A stretch of DNA of 64,000 nt, taken from Whitmania pigra (Eukaryota; Annelida; Clitellata; Hirudinida; Haemopidae). Of this stretch, positions 48,701 to 60,554 are shown one piece after another (position 1 is the first letter of the stretch; each line of letters opens with the position of its first letter). The translations under genes and the position numbers were made by a program. The stretch is from NCBI GenBank assembly GCA_021613335.1, contig JAJTWR010000034.1, forward strand, positions 28,501-92,500, written 5' to 3'. A model generated the notes under the pieces. That model searched no databases. It saw only the letters and a list, made by a program, of their open reading frames with translations, and was not told the origin of the DNA.

Positions 48701-49420
48701 AATCATTATTGTTCCAACACTCCCGGTTCCTTCCAATGTTTAGGTGCATCTTTTTTTTCTGATTTCTTGATCTGGTAATTTCCTATCCTCAAATAAATAT
48801 AAAAAATATTTAGCTTTATAATGCAATTGAAAATTTGCAGCTTGCCATGAAACGTGCACAAGATGTACGGGACCGGATCAAAACCAATGTCTCTCTTGCA
48901 AAGGTGGTTTCAGACTAGTAGATGGCTCGTGCTTAGGTTCGTACGTCGGCCAGATATCACTGATTTCCTAACCATTGTTCGGAATTTTAGCAATTCAATC
49001 GTTTATCAGACATCGACGAATGTGATGGAGGAGATAAGTGCACCGGCGAGAACGAACAGTGCATCAACACGGTAGGCAGTTTCCGATGCGATTGCATCGA
49101 GGGCCACGTAAGAAGGATGGGCTCTCCCTGCTTCAAGAAAAACAAAGGTGGCATTGATAAAGTTATTAAATGTCCGTATAATTTTGTGACTAATTTTATC
49201 GCCCAATTTCTTGTTTATCTCAGTAATGAAAAAGAAAAAATCAAAACCAAATAAAAATGGCAATGTCAAGCCAAGGCCTTCCATGGATGATTTCAACATA
49301 GTTCCTGGAACAAATGGTTTTCGAAAAGAGGACATAGAAAAATTGGGTGATCCCCTCGAGCCAGAAGAGGAAATGATCAGCATGGGAGGAGATGCTCAGC
49401 AAGACAAGGAAGAACTATAA
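42735..49420 (+). CDS. CRELD2: CRELD2-like ER protein (cysteine-rich with EGF-like domains), complete
   Basis: Fourteen phase-consistent exons: 42735-42881, 42942-43024, 43132-43189, 43271-43385, 43568-43656, 44008-44134, 46337-46438, 47898-47978, 48123-48218, 48462-48566, 48657-48743, 48841-48936, 49010-49147 and 49224-49420, giving 506 residues. Residues 1-31 are a signal peptide. The CRELD N-terminal region (about 32-134) has the CDTC (CxxC) motif, the hallmark GLERTARSNFGGGNTNWEEQ, and WWF. Then come a laminin/EGF-like unit (about 135-207), a furin-like half (CHKSCKTSC) and calcium-binding EGF modules starting DVDEC, DKDEC and DIDEC, with furin-like repeats between them (CHKACQGCTGPD, CHPSCNSSC, CHETCTRCTGPD). 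No TM helix is present and the C-terminus is KEEL, a KDEL-type retrieval signal, so CRELD2 fits better than the two-TM CRELD1. CRELD proteins act as disulfide isomerase-like ER chaperones (family knowledge). AATAAA at 49470. Confidence 0.95.
44275..44460 (+). mobile_element. CR1/L2-like LINE fragment (reverse transcriptase)
   Basis: In CRELD2-like intron 6, VVISCLDYRSSLLYGN matches the SCLDYCNSLLYG motif in the C-terminal part of CR1/L2-type reverse transcriptases. Short and decayed. Confidence 0.55.
44690..45640 (+). mobile_element. Decayed hAT-like transposase remnant
   Basis: CRELD2-like intron 6. Near 44745-44890 the plus strand reads a BED-finger-like CRICKWARVNVDWHTGKKW, and near 45335-45470 VGAIKQFYKDND then FMSDCATVML.KNNGMLQFF, recalling the SDGA-x-VM-x-G-x-x-N-G motif of hAT-related transposases. 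Many stops interrupt it. Assignment is tentative. Confidence 0.4.
45752..45960 (+). repeat. tRNA-derived SINE copy (copy A, most complete)
   Basis: A box CCAGTTGGCTCAGAGGG, B box TATGTTCGCAACCC, a body CAGCTTGCATCGCAGGGAGC and the tail GGCGATATATAAATGGTGG then ATCAATTAAGAAGTGCC. It is the best reference for the other copies. Confidence 0.8.
46040..46250 (+). mobile_element. CR1/L2-like LINE 3' fragment
   Basis: FSHALPAVWNTLPPIIR, QTTFGLFKHHL matches the C-terminal ...LWNSLP..IR....LSTFKSRLK.HL signature of CR1/L2-type LINEs. It follows SINE copy A directly, and AATAAA-type sequence occurs near 46264. Confidence 0.65.
46439..47897. other. CRELD2-like intron 7
   Basis: Less AT-rich than other introns but without recognisable exon, RNA gene or repeat. 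Confidence 0.5.
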
Positions 49421-49469
49421 CATTAATCAATTATTTATTGTAATAATTTCATAGGGATAGACTGTTTCA

Positions 49470-49475
49470 AATAAA
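49470..49475 (+). terminator. Poly(A) signal of the CRELD2-like gene
   Basis: AATAAA about 50 bases after the TAA stop. Confidence 0.65.
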
Positions 49476-49834
49476 TTTCTGATTACTAACCGATTGCCAC
49501 AAGAACCCAAAACCCTTTATAATATAGCCTATAATAACATACCTGGATCGGTGTAACACATCATTTCGTGTCAATCATCCCATAACAAGGGATGTTCTTA
49601 ATTGTAATGCGGTAATTTTAACGCGTTCTTCGACAAAGTCAAAAACTTTTGAGCAATCCTTAACTAGAATCGTAACTTTTATTTGTTGACAGAAAGCATA
49701 ACACATGCAACTACGTAAAAAAAAAACTACAAAAGCATTTAGTACACTGCTTCTGCACTGCACTGGGAACTTTGTTTCGCTTAGATATTCATTCCAGCAA
49801 GAGCCCAAAAGATAGATGCAACAAACAAGACACT

Positions 49835-50658
49835 CTCAGAAATGCAAACAGTTTATTTGATCTCTACATGAAAAACTGAAATTGCTCGGCCATAATGAGG
49901 CGCTAATTAAAGTTCCGTTACGTGTTTCTGGAACTATAAAGCTCAGACGACGGCCCGATAATGTGCTAAGCGGGAGGGAGGCGTCTCGAAACACCGTTGC
50001 GTGAAACAAAAAGATCAATTAGAATTACAACGAATAATTCCTCATACGATCCCCAGAGAACATAATTCTCCATGCACCAGGCCAAATTTAAGTCCAGAAC
50101 CAAAGGCAAGATAATTACTTAATTACACGAATAGCAGAGGGTCAACATTCTTTGATCGACATCAGTCATTGTTGTTGCCATAATTATCACTATTATATGC
50201 CGGCGAGAAGACAATGATCGTATATAATATCTTCGTATAAATTTTATTTCCGTGAAGAATAAGCTCAAACGTCCCAAGAGATTTTGAGAAGCACAAAACA
50301 TGATGGTAGTAAGCACGATGCCATGAAAGAACTCCACTCTCCAATTTTGAATTTTTTGGCAATCAAATGACCTAGCGAATGGAAATTTCGAGTTAGCAAC
50401 GGCCGTCACAGCAACACAGAGAGTGATGACAACGATGAACACACAAAATGTCGGACCGAACAACTGATCAAAGTCTCAATAAAAAAACAAAAAAAAACCA
50501 ATTTAAATTTTCTACATTTTTGCATGTCAATACAATCACTTTCTCCAAACCGTTAGCTAATGAGCCCTCACAAAATGTTTGAAAATTTCATAACCAAGTC
50601 CACTGTAGCAGGTCATCTCTTCCTCATCTGCCGAAAGTGTGACTAACAGGCAACTCAC
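49835..50658 (-). other. Probable 3' UTR of Rho1
   Basis: Between the convergent CRELD2-like and Rho1 genes. On the minus strand AATAAA (plus-strand TTTATT at 49852) lies about 800 bases past the Rho1 stop. Frames here lack ATG starts or resemblance to known proteins. Confidence 0.4.
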
Positions 50659-51414
<756 letters not shown>

Positions 51415-52024
51415 TTACAAATATAAAACCTTACTAAATAACTAAATTTTAACTCATACAGCTCAAGTAAATCATTCAAAAAAATGCGTAATTATCAGAC
51501 ACGGAACCAATATCCGGACTTAAATCCCACAACGAAAACGGCGAAGGGCGCTCACATTCGTCGACTTAAGATTATTTAAAACACCGAAAAATACTAATCG
51601 TGGGAAAAATTAAGATTGATTAGGTTTCTTTAATACGAAGCCCACCCTAGTCTGGCGACGAACGTCACAAAACAGGGGAATAATTCAATTCGGAATAAAA
51701 AGTAGAAACCGAGATCAAATGAGTGCTCCATCACCAGAACAATCCATAATTATTAAAAAAAATAAGCAGCTCAACATTAATTTAGAAGTTGACTCATCTT
51801 CTGCCGTAGATTAGTCACGAAATAACGACAACTTTTAGACGTAACTAGCCATTATAAGTCCAAAGTAACATATCTAACATAATTTCGAAAATAATAGACA
51901 ACAAAAATACAGCAAAACTGTTTACTTTCTCTGTGGAAAAAACGCAGAATCACCCTTCGGAATAAACTACCAACTAATCAAAATGGACAGTCATTAAAAA
52001 GTAAGTATGGTTCAAAGATTCTGA

Positions 52025-52070
52025 TTAAGCTTCTCTCAGCAAAGCGCCCACGTCGGGGCGGAACAACTAA
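52025..52070 (-). promoter_or_regulatory. Candidate Rho1 promoter
   Basis: On the minus strand GTTCCGCCCCGACGTGGGCG combines an SP1-type CCGCCCC and a CACGTC-like core, an isolated GC-rich patch about 640 bases upstream of the Rho1 coding exon in the proper orientation. Transcription start not determined. Confidence 0.35.
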
Positions 52071-52957
52071 AATATTAATTTTTTTTAAATTTTAAATTGT
52101 TATTTATTTAATATATTTTAAGACAAATTTTAACATTATTTCAAGGTCAGTTTATTTTAATTTTGTCAAAAACGTAATTTTTACTCAGGTAAAATATACC
52201 TTTAATTAAGCTATATCATATTTTAATTGTATTATTAAAATAATTATTAAAATGTAATTGAATGGTAGAAAACATGCTCCAATTATTTAAACTTCCAACT
52301 AACGACATGAAAAATCAAAAAAGTTCTTAATTCAAATATTTGTTTCAAAGTTTTTACATTAAAAGATAAAATTACGTTTATTTTAAACAATGTTTAATGA
52401 AACAATCTGCCGAGTAATAAATAAATAAATATTGGAGGGTAAGAGTGGACCAGGTACTGAATGGATCTTTTGAAAAAAATATATGGTGCCTTTATTATCT
52501 TTTTGGAGATTTCGACAAATTTTCAGTATCACATTTAAATTGATATAAGCAGCTGCATGCGCCAAAGAATAATTGTTTTACCGTATATTTAATTTTAATT
52601 TAATTATAACTAATTATATTATGTTTCTATTATTGATGTTATTTTGTAGGAATTAAAACAGGAAAAGATGAATGCCAAGTTGAATCATAAGTGCTGAAAG
52701 TGGAATTGGTTACCATGTGTAATGCTTGAATGCTTGTAGTTCATAAATAGTCTCATTCTATATTTTTCATAGTATGCTTTTTAAAATCAACTCTTTAAAA
52801 GTGGGTTACCAGGATCAACAGGAACTGCTCATGCATATGGGTTGATGATAGAATTAAATTTAAAGAATGATTCAAGCATTTTCTAAAAAATGCAAAGGTT
52901 ATTCCTACTCTATTGATTATAGATGATCATGAGTCACACATAAGCATCAATTTCATA
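52071..52957. other. AT-rich intergenic DNA
   Basis: No gene or clear repeat seen. Confidence 0.5.
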
Positions 52958-53262
52958 GACTTAGCATCCCAGAAAGGTGTAGTTGTTTTGTTAATCTCAC
53001 CACACATATCTCATAAATTATAGCCACCAGATGTGAGTGTCCTTTAAGCACAACTACAACAAAGAGATTAGTTTGGTTCCCCATTCTCTGGTAAATCCAT
53101 TTCCAATTATTATTAGACTTAGCATCCCTGAAAGGTGTAGTTTTGTTAATCCACACATATCTCATAAATTATAGCCACTAGATATGAGTGTCCTTTAAGC
53201 ACAATTACAACAAAGATGGGTTCCCCATCCCCTGGTAAATTTATCTCCAATTATGACCTGGC
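52958..53262. repeat. Direct tandem duplication, unit about 158 bp
   Basis: A unit beginning GACTTAGCATCCCAGAAAGG and ending in TCTCCAATTAT-type sequence is present at 52958-53115 and again from 53116 to about 53262. The copies differ by point changes and small deletions (for example the second lacks TTAGTTT and one TTG). Confidence 0.85.
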
Positions 53263-53343
53263 AGAGATGTCTGGAATGGCATGTTCAACAGCTTTTATGC
53301 CTACCAACATTATCAGTTGATTTGTAGCATCAGAGTTCGATCC

Positions 53344-54125
53344 CTTCCATCCAGGGACGCTCCTTGAGGGGGGCAAGGGGGGGCAGCTTGCCCCCCCACT
53401 TGGAACAGACTGAAATAAGTTGGGAAAATTAGGATTAAAAATTTAAATGCATATTATAATAATTCCTACAAGGTTTAGGATTTAAAGTTACAACAAATAT
53501 TTAAAATGAAATAATGTCCGCCCATCTCTCTTGGTATTAAAGAAATTTCTGACAATCAGTTCTACACTGTGACGGCGGATCCAACACCAGGTAGTTCGAG
53601 GAAAGACATATTGACTATTATAATCCGTTTCGTCAATCAGAAAGGAATTGCAAATGAAAGACTCTTGCAAATAACCGAAATAACTGACAAGACTGGCGCT
53701 GGAATAGGAACGAGTATAGTCAGTTGCTGCAACGCAATGCCGTTGATACTGACAATCTTTCTTTACAATCGTATGATTTTGCTGCTTCAATGTCGGGAGA
53801 GTTTAAAGGAGCTCAACAGAAAGTATCTGAGTTGGTTGGTCATTTTACAAGCGGATACAAGCACTAGTGAAGATTTTCTTACTACTAGTGAAGAAGTTGT
53901 ATTTTTGTGTAAAAGATAGATTTTGTTTAATATTTGGGAGACATTTTTTTGATGTACCATGACACTTGTCAGTTAAATTTTATCAAAGGTTTGAGTTGGT
54001 CATAATAGTTGTTGTTAGCGAACAATAAATATTGACAAACTATCAAGAAAACATTTTTTGGAGTTGGGAAAAACTGTCCTTTATGCCCCCCACTATTTTG
54101 CCTTCGGTACGTCCCTGCTTCCATC
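53344..54125 (+). mobile_element. Internally deleted hAT transposon with intact ends and 8-bp target duplication
   Basis: The element runs from CAGGGACGCTCC (53352) to GTACGTCCCTG (54117). Its ends are imperfect inverted repeats sharing CAGGGACG, and it is bordered on both sides by CTTCCATC, an 8-bp target duplication typical of hAT elements. The inside keeps a transposase piece at about 53565-53880: VTADPTPGSSRKDILTIIIR, GIANERLLQITEITDKTG, and after one frame change SYDFAASMSGEFKGAQQKV, matching the DGASNMSG..KG.Q motif of ZMYM1-like/DUF4371 hAT transposases. The CTTCCATC target itself lies just after a B-box-like GAGTTCGATCC, so it landed in an older tRNA-like repeat. Confidence 0.85.
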
Positions 54126-54829
54126 CAGAAAAGTGACATGATGAAGATCTCAGTTTGGTTCGAGTAAAATAAATTAAAATTTATTTTTTTTGTTGCATTG
54201 ATATCCTTATATTTATTACGTTATTAAATTGCCTAAAAACTATCGGGGTTTTGTATTGATCATATTGCACAATCTCACCAGTTACCAAAATTATTGAATC
54301 CAGGTCATTCCGAACTGAATCATAATGATGATCTGGCAACACATTCAATGGTTATAGAGGAAACAAAATCAGAGGATGCTCAAGTCAATAAAGCTTCGTA
54401 ATGGCAATGAAATTGAGAGTATCCACAATCTTATTAGAGATTTTTTGCGAAAAAAAAGAGTATTTTCGAGATTAATAAAAACCCATTTCGATGTATTGAT
54501 GACAATAATATAATATTAGCAATATAATGTGATGGGTGAATGCGCAATGTTGCACACCGATCTGACGGAAAGTCAAATTGGCTTATTTTTAAAAGCTGGC
54601 CATTCAAATTCGATAATTTAAATTTAAAGTCCCATTCGACCGAGAGGGGAGGCTCGAGGTTATAACTTAAACTGGGTTTGTTTCGATTATTGTTAAGTTT
54701 TATTCTTATGCTTGGAGTACCTGTAAGGTAATTTAAGCAAATTAATTTGATTAATAAGAATATCTTGAGTTTTTTCAAAAATAATTTAAGAAACCGCCAC
54801 ACAACTGAATAAATGATAAAAAATACCAC
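54126..54829. other. Non-coding intergenic DNA
   Basis: No gene supported. A minus-strand frame of 131 codons is low-complexity and without family resemblance. Confidence 0.45.
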
Positions 54830-54837
54830 CAGACGTA

Positions 54838-54925
54838 AACGAATCAGCGTTCATGTCGCAAATCGTGTTCGCAGCCCAGCTTGCACTGACACAAGAGCCT
54901 TTGGGAGGAATGTTGTACAAATGAT
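54838..54925 (+). repeat. tRNA-derived SINE copy (copy E, 5'-truncated)
   Basis: TCGTGTTCGCAGCCCAGCTT, GCACTGACACAAGAG and CTTTGGGAGGAATGTTGTAC align with the B box and body of copy A. The A box is missing. Confidence 0.6.
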
Positions 54926-55549
54926 TAGAAAAGGATATCCTCTGTTTGGTATGTGGCATTTTATAAAAATACTGGATTTACGATGTACTTGCAATACAAC
55001 TTCACAGTTTTCAAGTGTTTGTCGTTCTACAGTTCTATTACTTTTGCACGATTTATAACATCAATTATTTAAAATGATCAACGACAACAAAAACGACAAG
55101 AATGCAATCGTTTTTAAACCAAAAAAAAATAATTGGCAAGCCATATATTTTGCAGTCTTTTGCAGGATATTTTTGAGGAAGCTAAAAACTTTCTGACAAA
55201 CTAAAAATGGGATATAGAGCTATAATATTATTATCACATGAAGCTGTAATACAAATAATGATGGTTGTTCGTTTTTGCTATTGGGATGTAAATTTTGAAG
55301 ATTGCTGACGGGAACCGTTGAAAAGTAATTTTCACTCAAGGATAAATCATTTGATTCGACGCTGCACGAGAATTTCCATGATTAAAACCTTCATTAAACA
55401 TCATTAAACAAAATAAAAATGTAATAAAACAAACCCTAAACTAAGAATTATTTTTGAAAGTTTTTTTTTTGAGTAACTTGGATAACTTCTTACAATGACC
55501 ATGTCTAACGCAATGCTTGACATCGCCATAATGACTTAAGAAACCTTTG

Positions 55550-55710
55550 GGGCAGAGATCCAGGACAGACATCATTTCAGTTTTTTTCCAAGGAATGGGT
55601 GGGGGAAACTATTGGACAAAGTAAGGAGGATATACCCTTTTCTTTGCATCTGGTCTAAACTCGGGCTCCGTTGCTCTCCTGCTCCTCCCCCTAAATGACG
55701 ACCCTGCTCT
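55550..55710. mobile_element. Possible hAT-type terminus
   Basis: Read on the minus strand from 55706, CAGGGTCGTCATTTAGGGGG is followed by a GC-rich subterminal region, like the ends of hAT elements. The opposite end and a target duplication were not found. Confidence 0.35.
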
Positions 55711-55836
55711 AGAACTTGTAAAATCTTTCAGACTTTAATCCTCAACATGAGTTGTCATCGCATAACTAATAATTAATTTGTAATAAAATTAAATAATATT
55801 AATAATAATAGCATCAGCTGATTAGAGTTGCAACTT

Positions 55837-55842
55837 TTTATT
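55837..55842 (-). terminator. Poly(A) signal candidate of the iGluR-like gene
   Basis: Minus-strand AATAAA only about 12 bases after the stop codon. Unusually close, so another downstream signal may be used. Confidence 0.3.
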
Positions 55843-55853
55843 TAGTTAAAGCA

Positions 55854-58800
55854 TCACAGCATAATAAGCATGAGAAGAAAGAAGATGACGATAATGTCAG
55901 AACTGTTCCCGGAAAGACAATTCTGCTGCTGAACTTTAAAGTTGTAGAGGTGATAGTTTGGTTCTTGATGAGACACTGATTCAGGGGAACCAGATCGGCC
56001 CTGGAGTGATCCAATGTACCCTTCCTTTTTAGCTTTGCTTGACTTCTGACCTTTATGTTCGTTCCATTCGATGATCTGGTAGTCAGCATCAGTTTCCTCT
56101 TTGTTCTTCTTTTTCCTGCTGCTGCATTCGTCTTTCCACCAATGGAGGTACATGGCTTGCATGTCATCGCCCTTTTTTAGGTTTGATATTTCCTCATCCA
56201 TAGCTTCCTTGAGAGTCCTGGGACCATCTTCACTTTCGTAAACAACTTCCCTGCTCAATGCCAGGGCATATTCAACAAGATCCAGGAAAGGTTCGGTGGT
56301 GTAAAGATCACAAGGCTGCTTCCCAGCTTCATATTCCGCGATGGGCGTGTCCACAATAAAAGCGTAGTTCTCCGATCTAGCCCTAGCCACGCCTTCTTGT
56401 CTACTGTCAACAAAATATTCAGGCCATTTGTCTGCTATTTTCGTCAGGATGGCTCTGTGAACTGGCTGCGAGGAGTTGTTGAGCATTTGATGGACCAGGC
56501 TGTCCCTGACCACTCCGCAAGGAATGCCTGATGCCAGCAACTGGGAAACATCTGCGATTAGTTCTTCCTCTAAACCATCCTTTCTGTCTTCAGGTTTTGG
56601 TTTCGAAATGAGGGCAGAATATCTGAGAGTGAGGAGGGGTTGTGTCAGATCAACAAACTTTTTCATGATGTTAGTGATGACGATTGGTCCCATGGCTATA
56701 TCGGCTTCCTGTGAGAATGGAAAGTATTTATTTAAATATTTTTATTTTAATGTATATAATATAATAATATATACTATATAATATTTATGTATATATTAAA
56801 TTTGTTATGTCGTAATAGCAAGCAATAATTAACTAAAATATTTCCCATCAAATAATAATATCGATAATATTTGGCTGAAGTAATCTTTGAGGAAGTTGTA
56901 AAAATGCTTTAAATTCAATTTTTGAGTCTTTGAATGACTTTGCAAACTTAAAAACGGCAATTAATTAGATTAGTCTCATTATTAATAATCAATGATTATT
57001 CTTCGAAATCTTCGTAATTCGAGATAAATGAAGGTACTGTATTCATGTTCGTGGAATTGATCTTCTTGTTGTTTTCTTCTAGTATTAATTCCTAATTATG
57101 GACTGGGGTTTTGTTTCTTCATGGAGACGCAATGGATTTTTTAATAGTTTTCTATTTTTTGTGTTTATTATGTTTTAATTGTTATTAATATAACAATGTT
57201 CTGATGGTGTTAGCCGCTTCATCATAAGTCACATGAGATGCCTTAGCTAATAATAATCATAATCATGTCCATTTTAATATTACGTCTAGTAAAAGGTTAA
57301 ACAGCAATTGGATCTACTTTTGAATTCATTTTTTGGTCATCAATATTCATCAATGATTGTCTAATTAATAGAGGCTTAACACATATGTATGCTTACATTA
57401 AGAATGGATTAACATACTGCCTTGTATTTAGTCCTCTTTGATGTTTCTTTCAACTGAAGATGGAACCAAATAAAAATGTTGAAAAATTGTGACTCTTAGA
57501 CGAGAAAAGTCTCTTTAGAAAAAGGTTTTCCTGAGCATTCGATAAGTGTTTGAAGATAGCCTGCATTATGGCACCATGTCGAAATTCAAGAAGATGTGAG
57601 ATGACATCAATGAAGACATTTAAGTTATAAATTACACTTACCAACATTTAAGATATAAATTGCATTCATCAACATTCATATCATAAGTCATGTAACTCGT
57701 AAATGTTAATTATTAAAAATTAATCCATTTAATTACTTCGGATTGTTTGACACTTAAAATATTATTTGTAAAGCCCAATGAAAAGTCGTTCAAACAAGTC
57801 ACACTGTGAACGGGAGGACATTATGCTCTGTTTTGTTTCAATTTCACGGTCATAATAATTTCTTAAGTCATACAATTGCATCACATGTGCAAGTCACACA
57901 ACCACGTCACATGCGTACTTGACATGGGTTCGTGATAGGTGAAAGGCTGCAGTAAATCATTCGAAGGTGGAAAACAGACTTCTGAGAAATGCAGGTGTCT
58001 GGAAAAGTTATTCGCCCCAGTGCTAAGAGAGTGCTAATGATGATGATGATTACGATGATTACAATGGTGGTGATTGTGATTTTCGTTTTTAAAGTGGTGA
58101 TAGTGTGACAATCTTCATAACGTGACTTGGCTCTGCTTTTGACAACTGCTTGATCTTCTTCGGATTTATTGGAATGCAGCCACAATGAACTTTTAGTGAA
58201 TGATGCTGATGAGTGAAATTAATTCAAGATTCTGCAAGGCAACTTGAAACGATCCAAAAAATTTTAAAAAATATATATAATTAAATAAAACAAACTATAA
58301 AAAATTAAATTAAAAAACTATATAAAATTAAAAAAAAACTAAATAAACTAAAAAAAAAATTAAATAAAAATATAAATAAATAAAAATGAAAAAGAAAGAA
58401 AAAATTGTGCACCTTTCTGTGAATCATTCCAATGATTCCATCCCAGAATCTGTTGACGTAGATGGTGCCGTACTTGTTGTCCGAGGCAAGTCTGATCTCG
58501 TAGTCGAAGTTGAGGGACTGTGAGAAGTGTCTGAGGAGGTCGACCAGGAATCCTTCGAACCTCTCGTTGCCAGCGATTTGGTAACTGTCCTTCTTGAACA
58601 TCACGAATGGAGGCTCCTGAGATATTTCATGGTGAACCATAAATTAATTAATTAATTATAATTAAATAAATAAATGTAATTAAGATTTATTAGATGGCAT
58701 TAAATATTGTCAAAGGGTTATTAAGATTTATTATATTAAAAAGTAGCTGACATGTGAAGTATTACCAAGTATATCGTACTAACGTAAAAAAACGAAATAC

Positions 58801-60354
58801 CTGATACTAATCAGTGTTGCGTTATTATTAAGGAAACAACATTTTTTCAAAAATAATTTTAATTTAGTTATTAATATTTTATATAATTTATTAATTACAT
58901 TTAAGTTGTTTTGTTTAATTTTATTAACGTATTGCTGTTAATTGTTCCATGATGTTAAATTTTAAAATTTTCAGGGGAAAACCAAGAAATTCATCATTTC
59001 ATGCCACAGTGAATCTAAAACAATTCATTTTTTTTAATGAAATGAGGTTCAACGGAGTTTAAAATTTTCTCTCAAGCAGAAAAAACATTTTGTGTCTTCC
59101 TCGAATTCCCTTGGGAATTATTCATTAAAAAAAAAACTATTATTAAATATTTACCCGGAAAACGAAAAAAAAAACTTTAAAAATGTAAAACACTTTAAAA
59201 AATTCTACTCAACAATGGATCGCACAATTATTTCGATCTTCAGAATAAAAAAAAATATGTTCGAACTTTTAAAGGAAAGTCAAATGAGTTTGTGAAGATG
59301 AAATGTTGTGATGTCAAGATGAAAAAGACGATCTTGAGACTATTTAGAAGTTTCTACGACTTCACAATTGTTTTGTTTTTTTGAGCATTTGTTTATCTTT
59401 GCATTTCAGACTTGCATCTCCATATTTAGTAAAATTTACTCAATAAAATACCTTGCATACGGACATTAAAGCCACAAAATAAATTAAAATGCAATCGCTC
59501 ATGAGTCAGTCTTAAGGAAACGCTATCAGAATGTTTTGTTGACCATCATTAACATTTTAAGAGCAGGTAGCATCATTAAACAATTAACAGCAGGTATCAT
59601 CAAGACAAGCAAAACAAAGACAAATGAATCAATTATAGATTAACACGCAATGTTTACAATTTCTAAGATTATTTTAAATAACATGAACTATTTTGTTGAT
59701 TTTAATAAAGATTTTTAACACATTTGCACTTGCCATTGTTTACAATCACTACTGAGATTCCCGCCTGACTACCTGCATCTAGACAGGTGTATTTTGTTAA
59801 GTGCTTCTTTACGACTCGAGCAGGCAAGTTTATGCCTCTTATCGAGGCACAAGTTCACAATCAACTGGGACCTCACGCTTGAAGCCTGCCGGGAGTTCCT
59901 TGACCAACTTCGTCATTATCTCTCTTTTTTAAACCTCCTCTCCCTTTTCACGCACGATCTCCCTTCCTTTCTTCTCGAGAAGAGACTTGAGTGAGTTTTA
60001 TATTTCCAGCATTTGATGTTTTCAGAGGAGGGAATCCGCAGACGCCAATGCGTATCCATGGTGATGCTTTTCCGTGGTTATGCGTGTCCGAGGTGATGTG
60101 GGTGGTGAGGTGAGTGGATGGAGAGAAGGTGCTGAAGAAAGAATTGTCGGCATAAAAACATCAACGATGAACATTTGTTCACACGACGTTATGAGACTGG
60201 CTGATAACTCCCTGATTATGAGACAAAATTATTGAGACCTCTTTCTGTTTTCCCACTACGAAAGTCTCAGCTTTCATTTATGGGTTGATCACGTGACTAA
60301 ATGCCCAACTTGAAAAATAATTGTCGTAACGATGATGATGATGACGACGATGGC

Positions 60355-60428
<74 letters not shown>

Positions 60429-60455
60429 GATGATGATGATGATGATGATGATGAT

Positions 60456-60514
<59 letters not shown>

Positions 60515-60515
60515 T

Positions 60516-60554
<39 letters not shown>

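Noticed and set aside
49006..49383. 125-codon minus-strand frame opposite CRELD2-like exons 13-14
   Set aside because: Antisense shadow; crosses the real intron and lacks family resemblance.
50119..50463. Hydrophobic-start frame (FCVFIVVITLCVAV) on the minus strand
   Set aside because: Begins with TTG, lies in the presumed Rho1 3' UTR, and has no partner exon.
54434..54829. 131-codon minus-strand frame
   Set aside because: AT-driven, low-complexity, no domain, no splice partner.
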